A DNA stretch of 64,000 nt, from contig CAIXZF010000032.1 in the NCBI GenBank assembly GCA_903923925.1, positions 33,846 through 97,845 of the forward strand. Reading direction: 5' to 3'. Positions within the stretch are counted from its first letter, which is position 1. Every line of letters begins with the position of its first letter. The position numbers and the translations under genes were made by a program. The notes below the pieces were generated by a model that saw only the letters and a list, made by a program, of their open reading frames with translations, was not told the DNA's origin and did no database searches. The stretch is from an uncultured Bacteroidales bacterium (GTDB taxonomy: Bacteria > Bacteroidota > Bacteroidia > Bacteroidales > CAIXZF01). This document shows, one piece after another, positions 28,665 through 38,089 of this stretch.

Positions 28665-30104
28665 TTAAATCTTTATTTTTTTCTCCAGATCTTCAACATA
28701 ATTTCTGAATTGCTTGTCGGTTTCAATCAGGTTAATCACAGTACGGCAGGCGTGAAGAACAGTTGCATGATCTTTATTCCCGCAATGCAGTCCAATTGTT
28801 GCAAGAGAAGATTTGGTGTGTTTTTTAGCAAAAAACATGGCCAGCTGCCTGGCTTGTACGATTTCCCGCTTTCGTGTTTTTGAATTAATCATATCAACAG
28901 GAAGATTGAAATAGTCACAAACAATTTTCTGGATAAAATCTATCGAAATTTCTTTTGAAGTATTCTTTACAAACTTATCAATCATCTGACGGGCAAGGTC
29001 TAGATTAATTGCTTTTTTGTTAAGCGTAGACTGTGCCAGAATGGAAACCATTGCACCTTCCAGTTCCCTGACATTGGTTGAAATACTGTATGCCAGGTAC
29101 TCAATAACATCGGCAGGCATTTCAACACCATCATTATAGAGTTTCTTTTTAATAATCCCCATACGGGTATCAAAATCGGGTATTTGAAGATCGGCTGCAA
29201 GCCCCCATTTAAATCTTGATAGCAAGCGCTGTTCCATACCCTTAAGTTCAACAGGTGGTTTATCAGAAGTGATAATCAGCTGTTTCCCTTTCTGATGTAA
29301 ATGATTGAAAATATGGAAAAAAACATTTTGAGTTTTTTCTTTACCAGCCAAACCATGTATATCATCGATGATAAGTACATCAATCATCTGGTAAAAATGG
29401 ATAAAGTCGTTATGGTTATTATTTCTGACAGCATCAACGAACTGATGCATAAACTGTTCTGTTGTAACATAAAGAACAGTTTTGTCAGGAAAATTATTTT
29501 TTACCTCTATACCAATTGCGTGTACCAGGTGCGTTTTACCTAATCCGGTTGCACTGTAAATAAATAAGGGATTAAAAGCTGTTTTTCCTGGATTCTGGGC
29601 TACCGCATACCCGGCTGATCTGGCTAAACGATTACAATCGCCTTCAACAAAATTGTCAAATGAGTAATTTTCTATTAGTTGCGATTGAACATTAATTTTT
29701 TTAAGCCCTGGTATAATAAAGGGGTTTGGAATTTCTTTTGATTTTCCCTGGTTTAGATCAATCGGCATTGAAACATCAGGATTCTTTAAAGCTTTTTTAT
29801 TACCGGTTGGAGCTGTAACCGTATATGGATCATTGGCATTGTCGTAGGAGCCGTCCATAACTATACTGTATTCCAATCTCCCATTGCTGCCTAACTCATT
29901 TTTAATTGTTTTTTTCAGCAATGTAATATAATGTTCTTCGAGCCATTCATAAAAAAATTGACTTGGTACCTGAATAGTAAGAACATTATCTTCCAATTTA
30001 ACGGGCTTAATCGGCTCAAACCAGGTTTTGAATTTTTGATAACTGATATTGTCCCGAATAATTCGTAAACAATTCTCCCAAACCTCTGAATGAGTATTTT
30101 CCAT
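28665..30104 (-). CDS. dnaA: Chromosomal replication initiator DnaA
   Basis: 479 residues with complete domain order. Domain I comprises residues 1 to about 80 (VWENCLRIIRDN, FKTWFEPI). A linker follows. The AAA+ domain starts near 130 with NYSFDNFVEGDCNR, Walker A S-A-T-G-L-G-K-T-H, and Walker B L-I-I-D-D-I. The C-terminal domain has the DNA-contacting helix-turn-helix block GNKDHATVLHACRTV. It binds DnaA boxes and opens the origin. The 560-base non-coding stretch upstream is a candidate origin. No dnaN neighbours it. Confidence 0.95.
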   Translation of the reverse strand: MENTHSEVWENCLRIIRDNISYQKFKTWFEPIKPVKLEDNVLTIQVPSQFFYEWLEEHYITLLKKTIKNELGSNGRLEYSIVMDGSYDNANDPYTVTAPTGNKKALKNPDVSMPIDLNQGKSKEIPNPFIIPGLKKINVQSQLIENYSFDNFVEGDCNRLARSAGYAVAQNPGKTAFNPLFIYSATGLGKTHLVHAIGIEVKNNFPDKTVLYVTTEQFMHQFVDAVRNNNHNDFIHFYQMIDVLIIDDIHGLAGKEKTQNVFFHIFNHLHQKGKQLIITSDKPPVELKGMEQRLLSRFKWGLAADLQIPDFDTRMGIIKKKLYNDGVEMPADVIEYLAYSISTNVRELEGAMVSILAQSTLNKKAINLDLARQMIDKFVKNTSKEISIDFIQKIVCDYFNLPVDMINSKTRKREIVQARQLAMFFAKKHTKSSLATIGLHCGNKDHATVLHACRTVINLIETDKQFRNYVEDLEKKIKI

Positions 30105-30664
30105 TAACTCGATAATTTTTAACTTAAGTGATTATAAGGTGTATAATCGCCTAAAGAATTTACAAACAGTTTATTAACACACGCGGCCCAGCGCAACAAC
30201 CACAACATTGTTTTAGTATAAAGGCTTAGGACAAAAATGAGGGTAAATTCTTGAAAAAAATAACCCTTTTGACTTGATTTTTTACTATTTCTGACTTATA
30301 TTAAACACCATATAAAATACCAGCATATGTGTTTTAAATGAGTGATTCTAAAAATATTCGCTACTATTTAGAATGAATATAAATAAGAAACGTGCTAATT
30401 ATCAGTACTATAGATAATTTGTTGTATAAATCAACTTCATCATTAAATTTTTGTTAATTCTTCGTAAAAAAACAGTCTCATCTTTATTACTATTATTCTA
30501 AAATGTTTAAGTAGCTAGTTTTCAGTAGTATTAATTTCTATTATCCACTTTTGTATCATTAAATTTCTCCTCACTAAAATACAACATTAATATCTTTTTC
30601 GGCATTTACTAAAAAATTTTTCCATTTTTGGAATAATTAAAATAGTCGATTGAAAACGAATAGG
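30105..30664. other. Candidate replication origin (oriC) / dnaA upstream region
   Basis: A 560-base non-coding, strongly AT-rich stretch directly upstream of dnaA. It contains three near matches, each one mismatch from the DnaA box TTATNCACA: 30138-30146 (minus), 30171-30179 (plus) and 30541-30549 (TTATCCACT, plus), together with long A/T runs suitable for unwinding. All genes from 14.4 to 31.3 kb run leftward and those from 31.4 to 35.9 kb run rightward, as expected if forks leave from here. No perfect box is seen, so the call is tentative; dnaA-adjacent origins are not universal in this phylum. Confidence 0.45.
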
Positions 30665-31279
30665 TTAAGTTGTTTTAATATATATAGAACATACATTGTT
30701 TATCCTTTTAAGCTTTTCCAAAAGTATTTCTACTTTATTTCTGCGGATTGCCATTTCAAGTGAACAAGTAGAATCAAAAATTGGCGATGAAATTGACAAA
30801 TTCTCTTCCTTTACCAGCTTCATCACCTGGTTAAGATCTTCATATGGGAATTTCAAGTTATATATATCGAAAACAATCTTCTCAACAATATTTGCAGAAC
30901 TCAAGGCATCAGAAGTAACTGTTTTATAGGCATTAATTAATCCACTTACGCCCAATTTTGTGCCACCAAAATACCTGACAACAACCACCAGAACATTTGT
31001 AAGGTCATACGATAGTAGTTGTCCATAAATAGGCCGGCCGGCTGTACCACTTGGCTCTCCATCATCATTCATCCGGTAGGCAGATTTGTCGAAACCAAGC
31101 ATCCATGCGTAACAGTGATGATTTGATGAGAAATGAAGTTTTCTCAGATTTACTAAGTACTCCTTAATCTCTTCTTCATTCAATACCGGGTAGGCAAAAG
31201 CGAGAAATTTACTTGCCTTATCCTTGAAAATTGCTTCCGAAGGCCCTGAAATTGTTTTATAAGTATCGGTAAATAGCAT
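30665..31279 (-). CDS. YigZ / IMPACT family protein
   Basis: About 204 residues. The frame extends to a TTG at 31288 that lies inside the promoter box, so the ATG at 31277-31279 is chosen. The N-terminal domain carries the IMPACT/UPF0029 signature: FLAFAYPV, HHCYAW, DDGEPSGTAGRPI and VRYFGGTKLG. A small C-terminal alpha/beta domain follows. Family members (E. coli YigZ, eukaryotic Impact) are linked to translation stress or RNA/proline-peptide handling, but their bacterial reaction is not settled. Confidence 0.88.
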   Translation of the reverse strand: MLFTDTYKTISGPSEAIFKDKASKFLAFAYPVLNEEEIKEYLVNLRKLHFSSNHHCYAWMLGFDKSAYRMNDDGEPSGTAGRPIYGQLLSYDLTNVLVVVVRYFGGTKLGVSGLINAYKTVTSDALSSANIVEKIVFDIYNLKFPYEDLNQVMKLVKEENLSISSPIFDSTCSLEMAIRRNKVEILLEKLKRINNVCSIYIKTT

Positions 31280-31285
31280 GCGCTG

Positions 31286-31293
31286 CAAAAGTA
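31286..31293 (-). promoter_or_regulatory. -7 box TACTTTTG of the YigZ-family gene
   Basis: Minus-strand TACTTTTG followed by C is a full TAnnTTTG match ending 6 bases before the ATG at 31279. This implies a transcript with almost no leader. Confidence 0.45.
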
Positions 31294-31343
31294 TGAATTC
31301 TTTACCTGAACTGGAATTTCAATTTATTAGGTTTTCTTTTTCC

Positions 31344-31351
31344 TACTTTTG
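31344..31351 (+). promoter_or_regulatory. -7 box TACTTTTG of the EamA transporter gene
   Basis: Plus-strand TACTTTTG followed by C, 24 bases before the ATG at 31376. It is divergent from the identical octamer at 31286-31293 on the other strand. Confidence 0.5.
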
Positions 31352-31375
31352 CACCATATTAACATAAAACATTAA

Positions 31376-32284
31376 ATGGCACACCAGGGTGAAATCGCCT
31401 CACTACTCACTGCAGTCTTCTGGACGATTACCGCAATGGCTTTTGAAATTTCAAGCAAACGTATTGGTTCTTTAACGGTTAACCTCTTAAGACTCTTTCT
31501 AGCCATTGGCTTCCTGAGTATATTTTCATTCTTTTACCGTGGTCTGCTACTTCCAACTGATGCGTCCTGGCATGCCTGGTTTTGGCTCTCGATATCAGCA
31601 ATTATAGGGTTTGTAATTGGCGATCTGGCTCTTTTTCAGTCATTCGTTATCATCGGAGCCAGAGTGGCATTATTAATAATGTCTTTAGTTCCTCCTATTA
31701 CTGCATTTATCGCATGGATAATATTGGATGAAAAACTCGGAATGCAGAATTTTGCAGGAATGTGCATTACCCTTATTGGTATTGCATTAGTTGTTTTAGG
31801 AAGAAGTAATGCTGATCAGGAAAATAATAATTCCAGAAGAATAACCTTATCATATTCATTAAACGGCATACTGCTGGCACTTTTAGGAGCTGCCTGCCAG
31901 GCTACAGGATTGGTACTAAGTAAATACGGAATGAGAGATTATGACCCGTTTGCTGCATCACATATCAGGGTAATTGTAGGTGGTTTTGCGTTTGCATTGG
32001 TTTTCACAGTTATGGGGAAGTGGAAAGGACTTGGAAAAAGCATGAAAGATACAAAAGCAATGCTCACACTTATGCTGGGAGCTTTTTTTGGACCATTTTT
32101 AGGAGTTTCATTTTCATTAATGGCAATAAAATATGCAAATACCGGCGTGGCTTCAACCATTATGGCAATGGCTCCGGTCTTTATAATTCTTCCTGCTGTT
32201 CTTATTTTTAAGGAAAAACTAAAATGGAAAGAAGTAATTGGAGCAACTTTGGCTGTATGCGGGGTAGCTGTATTTTTTCTTTAA
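31376..32284 (+). CDS. DMT-superfamily EamA-type transporter
   Basis: 302 residues composed of two EamA repeats with about ten hydrophobic helices. The first repeat has the typical IIGFVIGDLALFQSF and FIAWIILDEKLG; the second has ATNTGVAST-like (YANTGVAST) and IFKEKLKWKEVIGA. Inner-membrane permease for an unknown small metabolite. It begins a rightward set of genes; the HAD gene starts 10 bases after its stop. Confidence 0.88.
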   Translation: MAHQGEIASLLTAVFWTITAMAFEISSKRIGSLTVNLLRLFLAIGFLSIFSFFYRGLLLPTDASWHAWFWLSISAIIGFVIGDLALFQSFVIIGARVALLIMSLVPPITAFIAWIILDEKLGMQNFAGMCITLIGIALVVLGRSNADQENNNSRRITLSYSLNGILLALLGAACQATGLVLSKYGMRDYDPFAASHIRVIVGGFAFALVFTVMGKWKGLGKSMKDTKAMLTLMLGAFFGPFLGVSFSLMAIKYANTGVASTIMAMAPVFIILPAVLIFKEKLKWKEVIGATLAVCGVAVFFL

Positions 32285-32294
32285 GCGGTATTCT

Positions 32295-32798
32295 ATGACT
32301 CGAAAGCGACTACTTATTTTTGATTGGGGGAATACTGTAATGCGTGATCTTCTTTTGCCAGGTCCAATGAAGGATTGGGATAAAGTTGAATTAATACCTG
32401 CTATTGAAGATGCATTAAAGAAACTTTATTCAGGCTACACTTTGTGTATTGCAACCAGTGCTGAACATTCCGACACTCAGGATATGGCAGAGGCACTTGC
32501 AAGGCTTGATGTTCTTGATTATTTCCATTTCTTTTTCTCCTCATTCGAACTCAACTCACGAAAACCTAATATAAATTTCTTTATCAGTATCCTTGAAAAC
32601 ACCGGATTCGATGCTGAAAATACTATCTCTATTGGCGACAAATACGATAATGATATAGAACCTGCTAAAAAGCTTGGTTTAAAAACAATCTTTTTCAACG
32701 AGAAAAAATTGAAAGGCGATTTTTCTGAAGCTGATAGAATCATCAGCAATATGAATGAACTGCATCAGGCTGTTGAAGAAATATTCATCACGAATTAA
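32295..32798 (+). CDS. HAD-family hydrolase
   Basis: 167 residues. Motif I is F-D-W-G-N-T (nucleophile Asp near residue 10; the usual second Asp is Gly, as in several HAD phosphatase branches). Motif II is the Thr/Ser in IATSAEH, the Lys is in SRKPNINFF, and motif IV is GDKYDNDI. The cap is very small. It is probably a cytoplasmic phosphatase acting on a small phosphometabolite. It follows the EamA gene closely and is likely co-transcribed. The substrate cannot be inferred. Confidence 0.8.
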   Translation: MTRKRLLIFDWGNTVMRDLLLPGPMKDWDKVELIPAIEDALKKLYSGYTLCIATSAEHSDTQDMAEALARLDVLDYFHFFFSSFELNSRKPNINFFISILENTGFDAENTISIGDKYDNDIEPAKKLGLKTIFFNEKKLKGDFSEADRIISNMNELHQAVEEIFITN

Positions 32799-32865
32799 TA
32801 TTTTTATTTAAGTGCTTTTTTTAGGTCATTAAATAACCTCTTGATTTCAAATTGATTATATGTAA

Positions 32866-34077
32866 ATGAAAACAAAAAGTCTGCTAACTCCTATAGTATT
32901 AACGGTATCATTTGTAAGTCTTTTTACTGATATTGCCAGTGAAATGCTTTATCCGGTTATGCCTGTTTATTTGCAGTCAATTGGGTTTTCTGTTGTTCTG
33001 ATTGGCATTCTGGAAGGTGTAGCAGAAGCAACAGCCGGATTAAGTAAAGGGTATTTTGGGCATATGTCTGATCGAATTGGAAGAAGAGTGCCATTTATTA
33101 AATGGGGTTATGGCTTAAGCGCTGTGTCGAAACCAATGATGGCTGCATTTGCTTTTCCACTTTGGATCTTCCTTGCAAGAACACTCGACAGGCTGGGAAA
33201 AGGAGTAAGGACATCAGCCAGAGATGCAATGCTTAGCGATGAATCCACTCCAGAAACAAGAGGGAAGGTTTTTGGTTTTCACCGTGCGCTTGATACAACA
33301 GGGGCTGCAATTGGACCTTTTCTGGCTTTAACTTTTCTGGCTATCTGGCCAGGTAAATATCAATACTTGTTTATTCTAGCTTTTCTTCCGGGAATAATTG
33401 CCTTATTGTTAACACAGTTTTTAAAAGAGAATAAAATTCAAAGTAAACCTGCAACCCCATATTCCAAAAAATTCTTTTCCTATTTAACGTATTGGAAGAC
33501 TGCACCAAAGGAGTATAAACACATCGTAGCCGGCTTGCTTATTTTTACCTTTTTCAATAGTAGCGATGCTTTTTTGTTACTGTATACAAAAATACAGCTT
33601 CATTCCGATATCAGCATGATCGGTTTTTATATATTTTATAATGTTGTTTATGCTGCCGCTGCATTTCCTTTAGGAGTTCTTGCTGATAAAATAGGTCTTA
33701 AAACAATATTAATTGCCGGGTTGATTGTTTTTGTAATTGTATATTTCTTCTTTGGATTTGCGTCAAATTTAAACCATTTTGTAATCCTGTTCTTTGCGTA
33801 TGCCTTGTATGCAGCTGCAACAGAAGGCGTTTCAAAAGCATTAATTTCAAATGTCAGTAAAAAATCTGATACAGCAACTGCTATAGGATTTTACACAAGT
33901 TTTGCAAGTGTTTTTGCCTTATTAGCCAGTTCGTTAGCTGGTTTTGTCTGGTATACCTGGTCTGCAAAAACCATGTTCATTGCTTCTGCTGCAGGCGTTT
34001 CTTTATCAATAATAGTCCTGCTTTTTTATACATTGAACAATAAAATGGGAAATCCGATGTTTCGGGAAAAGTTGTAA
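32866..34077 (+). CDS. Major facilitator superfamily transporter
   Basis: 403 residues, about 12 transmembrane helices. The loop 2-3 motif is GHMSDRIGRRVPFIKWGY, and the family-specific LARTLDRLGKGVRTSARDAM block follows. The second half repeats LADKIGLKTILI. This subgroup of MFS proteins is widespread in Bacteroidota, but its substrate is unknown. An AT-rich 67-base gap separates it from the HAD gene. Confidence 0.88.
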   Translation: MKTKSLLTPIVLTVSFVSLFTDIASEMLYPVMPVYLQSIGFSVVLIGILEGVAEATAGLSKGYFGHMSDRIGRRVPFIKWGYGLSAVSKPMMAAFAFPLWIFLARTLDRLGKGVRTSARDAMLSDESTPETRGKVFGFHRALDTTGAAIGPFLALTFLAIWPGKYQYLFILAFLPGIIALLLTQFLKENKIQSKPATPYSKKFFSYLTYWKTAPKEYKHIVAGLLIFTFFNSSDAFLLLYTKIQLHSDISMIGFYIFYNVVYAAAAFPLGVLADKIGLKTILIAGLIVFVIVYFFFGFASNLNHFVILFFAYALYAAATEGVSKALISNVSKKSDTATAIGFYTSFASVFALLASSLAGFVWYTWSAKTMFIASAAGVSLSIIVLLFYTLNNKMGNPMFREKL

Positions 34078-34095
34078 TCCTTAAAAAAAGATTCT

Positions 34096-35853
34096 TTGTC
34101 CAGATATTTACTTCGTATTAAATCGTACTTCTGTTTTCTGTTCTTGGTATTATTTCCAATACTGATTGAAGCCCAACCTTATCCTCAGAATTATTTTCGA
34201 TCACCGCTCGATTTTTCCTATCACATTTCAGGAACCTTTGCTGAATTTCGCAACGATCACTTGCACTCAGGTATTGATATTCCTGCAAACATGCGATCAA
34301 AAGTTTATGCAGTGGCAGACGGCTGGGTTTCCAGAATCAGAATACAGCCAAATGGATACGGAAGGGTAATTTATATTGCACATCCGAATGGTTATTTGAG
34401 TGTTTATGCTCATCTTGATCATTTTAACCCTGAGCTTGAAGCTTATCTTGTTAAAAAACAATACATTGAAGAAACTTATGAAATTGATTTCTATCCGGAA
34501 ATAGGCGAGCTGCCAATAAAGAAAGGTGAAGTTATAGCGCTTAGTGGAAGTAGTGGTGCTTCAACCGGACCGCATTTACATTTTGAAATGCGTAAAATGG
34601 CCGGTGAGAAACCAACAAATCCTTTATTATTTGGACTTCCGGTTATTGATCCGTTAAAACCAATATTTAAAACAATACGGATTTATACAGCAAATGATGA
34701 GGGTCACTTGCTTGAAATCCCGGCAGCTCTGAACATTCCTGTTGTTAAAAGTCCAGGTGGATATAAACTCAAATCAGGTAATTCAATTAATGTTCCGGCA
34801 AAATTTATAATCGGTGTTCAGGCTCAGGATCTAGATGGCTCAGGAAATCGTAATGGTCTTTACGGGCTGCAGGTACTTTTTGATGGAAATAAGTGGTACG
34901 AGAATAATATGGATAATTTTTCTTTTACAAATTTTCGTGCTGTAAATAGCCTTACCGATTATTCACTCTACCTCAAAACACATAAGTTCTTCCAGATTAC
35001 CAGAGTTTCTGATTGTGACGGAATTGGAATTTTTTCTGATGCAAGAAATAAAGGCGTTTTTGATGTTTCTGATCAAAAACCTCATTCAATTACGATAAAT
35101 ATTCGCGATTACCTGGACAATGTTTCTACTCTTGAATTCATTGTGAAAGCAAATAATTCAACAATAATTCACGCTCAGAAAAATAATTTGGCAGGAACAA
35201 ATTTGATTACTGTTCCTTGTAATACGAATCAAACTGTTGAAAAGCCCAGCATTAGAATCTATTTCCCCGAAGGTGTGCTATTTGATTCTCTTGATTTTAA
35301 AATGACCCAATCAACCGGTCCTGCCTCCCTTTATTCAGATGTATTTTCACTACAGGATGGTTTTACTCCCTTAAATGACAATATATTAGTCTCCATTACA
35401 CCCAGAAATCTCTCAAAGGATTTACTTCAGAAAGCCTGCATTGTTAAGGTGGGAGCAAAGGGTTCTTATTCCTACGTAAACAGTGGATACGATAATGGTC
35501 GCGTTAGCTGTCTTACAAGGAAGTTCGGATCTTTTGCGGTTGCAATTGATAACACACCTCCAACTATTTCTGCTGTATCATCAACAGTCAAAAAAACAAG
35601 AAAAGGTAAAAAAACAGTTTCAATTACTCAGAGAAATGTTCTCAAATTCAGGATAGGCGATAATATGAGTGGAATTGGTAATTATTGCGGATATATAAAC
35701 GATAAGTGGGTATTAATGGAATTTAGCCAGAAAGGCAATCTCCTTACATACACCTTCGATGAACATCTTAAACCTGGTATTAATAAATTCGTACTGGTTG
35801 TTACGGATAAAAAAGGAAATGAAGCAAGGTATACTACAGATATTAACCACTAG
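34096..35853 (+). CDS. Secreted M23 family metallopeptidase
   Basis: 585 residues starting at a TTG (34096-34098); an in-frame stop lies just upstream and no ATG fits the signal peptide (cleavage near EAQP). The M23/LytM domain spans about 30-195 with the zinc ligands in HLHSGIDI and GPHLHFE, and the extra conserved AHLDHF. The remaining residues, about 195-585, are beta-rich and of unknown fold. M23 enzymes cut peptidoglycan cross-links in the periplasm, though some are non-catalytic activators. All ligands are present here, so activity is likely. Confidence 0.87.
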   Translation: MSRYLLRIKSYFCFLFLVLFPILIEAQPYPQNYFRSPLDFSYHISGTFAEFRNDHLHSGIDIPANMRSKVYAVADGWVSRIRIQPNGYGRVIYIAHPNGYLSVYAHLDHFNPELEAYLVKKQYIEETYEIDFYPEIGELPIKKGEVIALSGSSGASTGPHLHFEMRKMAGEKPTNPLLFGLPVIDPLKPIFKTIRIYTANDEGHLLEIPAALNIPVVKSPGGYKLKSGNSINVPAKFIIGVQAQDLDGSGNRNGLYGLQVLFDGNKWYENNMDNFSFTNFRAVNSLTDYSLYLKTHKFFQITRVSDCDGIGIFSDARNKGVFDVSDQKPHSITINIRDYLDNVSTLEFIVKANNSTIIHAQKNNLAGTNLITVPCNTNQTVEKPSIRIYFPEGVLFDSLDFKMTQSTGPASLYSDVFSLQDGFTPLNDNILVSITPRNLSKDLLQKACIVKVGAKGSYSYVNSGYDNGRVSCLTRKFGSFAVAIDNTPPTISAVSSTVKKTRKGKKTVSITQRNVLKFRIGDNMSGIGNYCGYINDKWVLMEFSQKGNLLTYTFDEHLKPGINKFVLVVTDKKGNEARYTTDINH

Positions 35854-35860
35854 TAATTCT

Positions 35861-36808
35861 TTAAAGCTTTTTCAGTTCGGCTGCAATCTTTTCTTTAGAT
35901 AAAGTAATGTAACCAGCCTGATTTACAAATTTTTGTCCATCAGTTAAAACCCACTTTATAAATTCATTCACAGCCTTGTTTGTTGATTTGCCCTTCAAAA
36001 CAAAATAGAGATCTCTGGCAGGAGGAGAAGGATATTTTGCTGTTGCAATGGCAGCAATCAGATCATCCATTGATTCATAGAAATTCTCATCCGGATCAAT
36101 TTTTCCATTATTATTCAAATCTATTGGAACTACTTTAATGCCTTTTTGCTGCTTTTTAGATCTTGCATCATAAGCATATCCGATGTTATTATATCCAATG
36201 CCAAGCGGGTCTTTACTAACAGCCAGCAGTAATCCAGGATCGCCAAATACACCAACTCCAATTAGATCTTCCTGTTTTTTACCGTAATATTTTGCCCACA
36301 TTTCAGCTGCTCCGGATGCATCGGAACGTGTATAAACATGAATTTCATTTGTGCTTTTAATTCCAAAAGCCTGCGACCAGTTTTTGTATCGTCCTGTAAT
36401 CCAGATATTATTACCAACATCTTTTTTAATTCCCTTAATCAGAATATCCTTAATACCCGGATTTGCAGCGCTCACTACTGCTACAACTGCATCTTTTGTT
36501 ACAGCAATAGGATAAGCACCTTTGCGAAGTTCAGCCGGATAAATCTCTCTGGAAACCATTCCAATATCCACCATTCCGCCAAGTGCATCGGCAATGCCTT
36601 TTCCAGCTCCACCAGCTGATACATCTATTCGAATATTCGGGTAAATTTTATTGAACTCATCCACCCATTTTTGAGCCATTGGATATAAAGCAAATGCACC
36701 GGAAATGCTGATCTGACCACTCATTGTTTTTTGTGCAAATAACTCTTTATCAACAGTTAAGGAAATAAATAGTAAGTAGATGATTAAAGATACCAGTATT
36801 GCTCTCAT
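35861..36808 (-). CDS. PstS-like phosphate/oxyanion-binding protein with an EF-hand-like loop
   Basis: About 315 residues. The frame extends 11 codons to a TTG that overlaps the porin stop, but the ATG at 36806-36808 gives a clean signal peptide (MRAILVSL, then LFAQ). The mature protein is a periplasmic binding fold: SISGAFALYP at the anion-binding N-terminus, SAGGAGKG, DIGMVSREI, and YTRSDASGAAEMW for the second anion contact. Residues 230-241 (D-L-N-N-N-G-K-I-D-P-D-E) match the calcium-binding EF-hand consensus. It pairs with the upstream porin gene. No PstCAB genes are nearby. Confidence 0.85.
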   Translation of the reverse strand: MRAILVSLIIYLLFISLTVDKELFAQKTMSGQISISGAFALYPMAQKWVDEFNKIYPNIRIDVSAGGAGKGIADALGGMVDIGMVSREIYPAELRKGAYPIAVTKDAVVAVVSAANPGIKDILIKGIKKDVGNNIWITGRYKNWSQAFGIKSTNEIHVYTRSDASGAAEMWAKYYGKKQEDLIGVGVFGDPGLLLAVSKDPLGIGYNNIGYAYDARSKKQQKGIKVVPIDLNNNGKIDPDENFYESMDDLIAAIATAKYPSPPARDLYFVLKGKSTNKAVNEFIKWVLTDGQKFVNQAGYITLSKEKIAAELKKL

Positions 36809-36837
36809 GAAAATATTCTTTAAAATGTTTGTAAAAA

Positions 36838-37950
36838 TCAAAATCCAACTTGCAATTGAATGGAACCGATATTGTTGTTTATAGCCACTCCCTCCTCATT
36901 TTTAAAGGCATATCCTGCCTGAAGACGAGTCCATGCATTGAATATGTAATTAATTACAGCTACATATTGGGTTGAAATGTTATCCGGTTTGCCACTATCC
37001 GGATCGAAAGTATCATATTTGAATAAGAACTGAAGCTGCTGAGGAATTATATAATATCCCGCCTGTGCATACCACCCGCTTCTGTCAGCAGTTCCGTCGC
37101 TTCCTTTGATATATTCTGATTTCAAAGAAAACCTTTCAAATTCATAATTTATTTCGAAACCTATTCTGTTTCTACTTACGTTTGCAGAAGGTTGTCCCCA
37201 AAAGGCATATCCGGCATAATACCCTCCACCAAAATCGAAACCTTTAAACGGATGGACCATCAATCTGCCAGCTAAATCCTTTTGCTCATTATTGTCGGAG
37301 CAGTTTATCCCGGATCCGTTGAAAATTCCAAGCCGGTACTCAAATAGTGGTTTTTCATTATATTTAAGAAAACTACCTCCAATCTGTAATCCAATATCAC
37401 GACCATTATGATTTCCAATAACATCCTTTCCCCTGGCAACCATTGCCTCAACAACCTGCGACCTGTCAATAAATTCCAATTTGTTAGAAGAAGTAAGATT
37501 CTCAAGTGAAAAAGGTACTTTGAACTGACCGGCTGTGATATTGAAATAATCATTAATCTTGCATTCTGCATATGCATCCAGGATTTTGGGAGATCCTGCA
37601 AAATCGGTCTGCAAACGATAGGACCAGTATGAATTAACAGTAGATCTCAAATCAAGCCTTACCCTTCTGATATCCATACCATCAATCTTACCAGGTTCAT
37701 CAAGATTCTGATATCTGGCATGAATATAACCACTTAGAGTAAGTGGTCTTGATGAATTAAGCTGATACCACTTCCGGTTTTTCTCTGTTTCCTGTTGTTT
37801 TATTGCAGCTTCTGCCCTTATTGAATCAGCCTGAAATTGTGTAATCGTTTTGTTGCTGATTAATAAATTTAATAAATCATTTGTGTTTTGTCCCTTAATC
37901 ACTAAATAATGTCCAAGGCAGAGCAGCAGAAGTAAAATTATCTTTTTCAT
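36838..37950 (-). CDS. Phosphate-selective porin (OprO/OprP-type) outer-membrane protein
   Basis: About 370 residues; the ATG at 37948-37950 begins the signal peptide (MKKIILLLLL, then KGQ), though the frame is open further upstream. After a short coiled N-terminal helix (DSIRAEAAIKQQE) the mature part is a Porin_O_P beta-barrel: LSGYIHARYQ, RVRLDLRS, YRLQTDFAG, AGQFKVPFS, GRDIGLQIGG, and a final QVGF ending in Phe. It forms an outer-membrane channel for phosphate or other anions, consistent with the adjacent PstS-like protein. A divergent Crp/Fnr gene may regulate it. Confidence 0.87.
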   Translation of the reverse strand: MKKIILLLLLCLGHYLVIKGQNTNDLLNLLISNKTITQFQADSIRAEAAIKQQETEKNRKWYQLNSSRPLTLSGYIHARYQNLDEPGKIDGMDIRRVRLDLRSTVNSYWSYRLQTDFAGSPKILDAYAECKINDYFNITAGQFKVPFSLENLTSSNKLEFIDRSQVVEAMVARGKDVIGNHNGRDIGLQIGGSFLKYNEKPLFEYRLGIFNGSGINCSDNNEQKDLAGRLMVHPFKGFDFGGGYYAGYAFWGQPSANVSRNRIGFEINYEFERFSLKSEYIKGSDGTADRSGWYAQAGYYIIPQQLQFLFKYDTFDPDSGKPDNISTQYVAVINYIFNAWTRLQAGYAFKNEEGVAINNNIGSIQLQVGF

Positions 37951-37988
37951 CAGTTTAAAGATTGAATTTTGTTGTCTATCGATAATTT

Positions 37989-37996
37989 CAAATTTA
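37989..37996 (-). promoter_or_regulatory. -7 box TAAATTTG of the porin-PstS unit
   Basis: Minus-strand TAAATTTG is an exact TAnnTTTG match, 38 bases before the porin ATG. It lies back to back with the regulator promoter at 38021. Confidence 0.4.
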
Positions 37997-38020
37997 CCAC
38001 CTATGTGGATAAGATTAGTG

Positions 38021-38042
38021 TACATTTGCATGAAATATGCAA
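38021..38042 (+). promoter_or_regulatory. -7 box TACATTTG plus palindrome at the Crp/Fnr promoter
   Basis: TACATTTG (38021-38028) matches TAnnTTTG. Overlapping it at 38026-38042 is TTGCAT-gaaat-ATGCAA, a perfect 6-base inverted repeat covering the expected transcription start. It is a plausible autoregulatory operator for the Crp/Fnr protein encoded from 38090. Confidence 0.4.
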
Positions 38043-38089
38043 TCAGCCTTTATTAAATATTTCAGGGTACACTATTAAATTCTTCAGTT

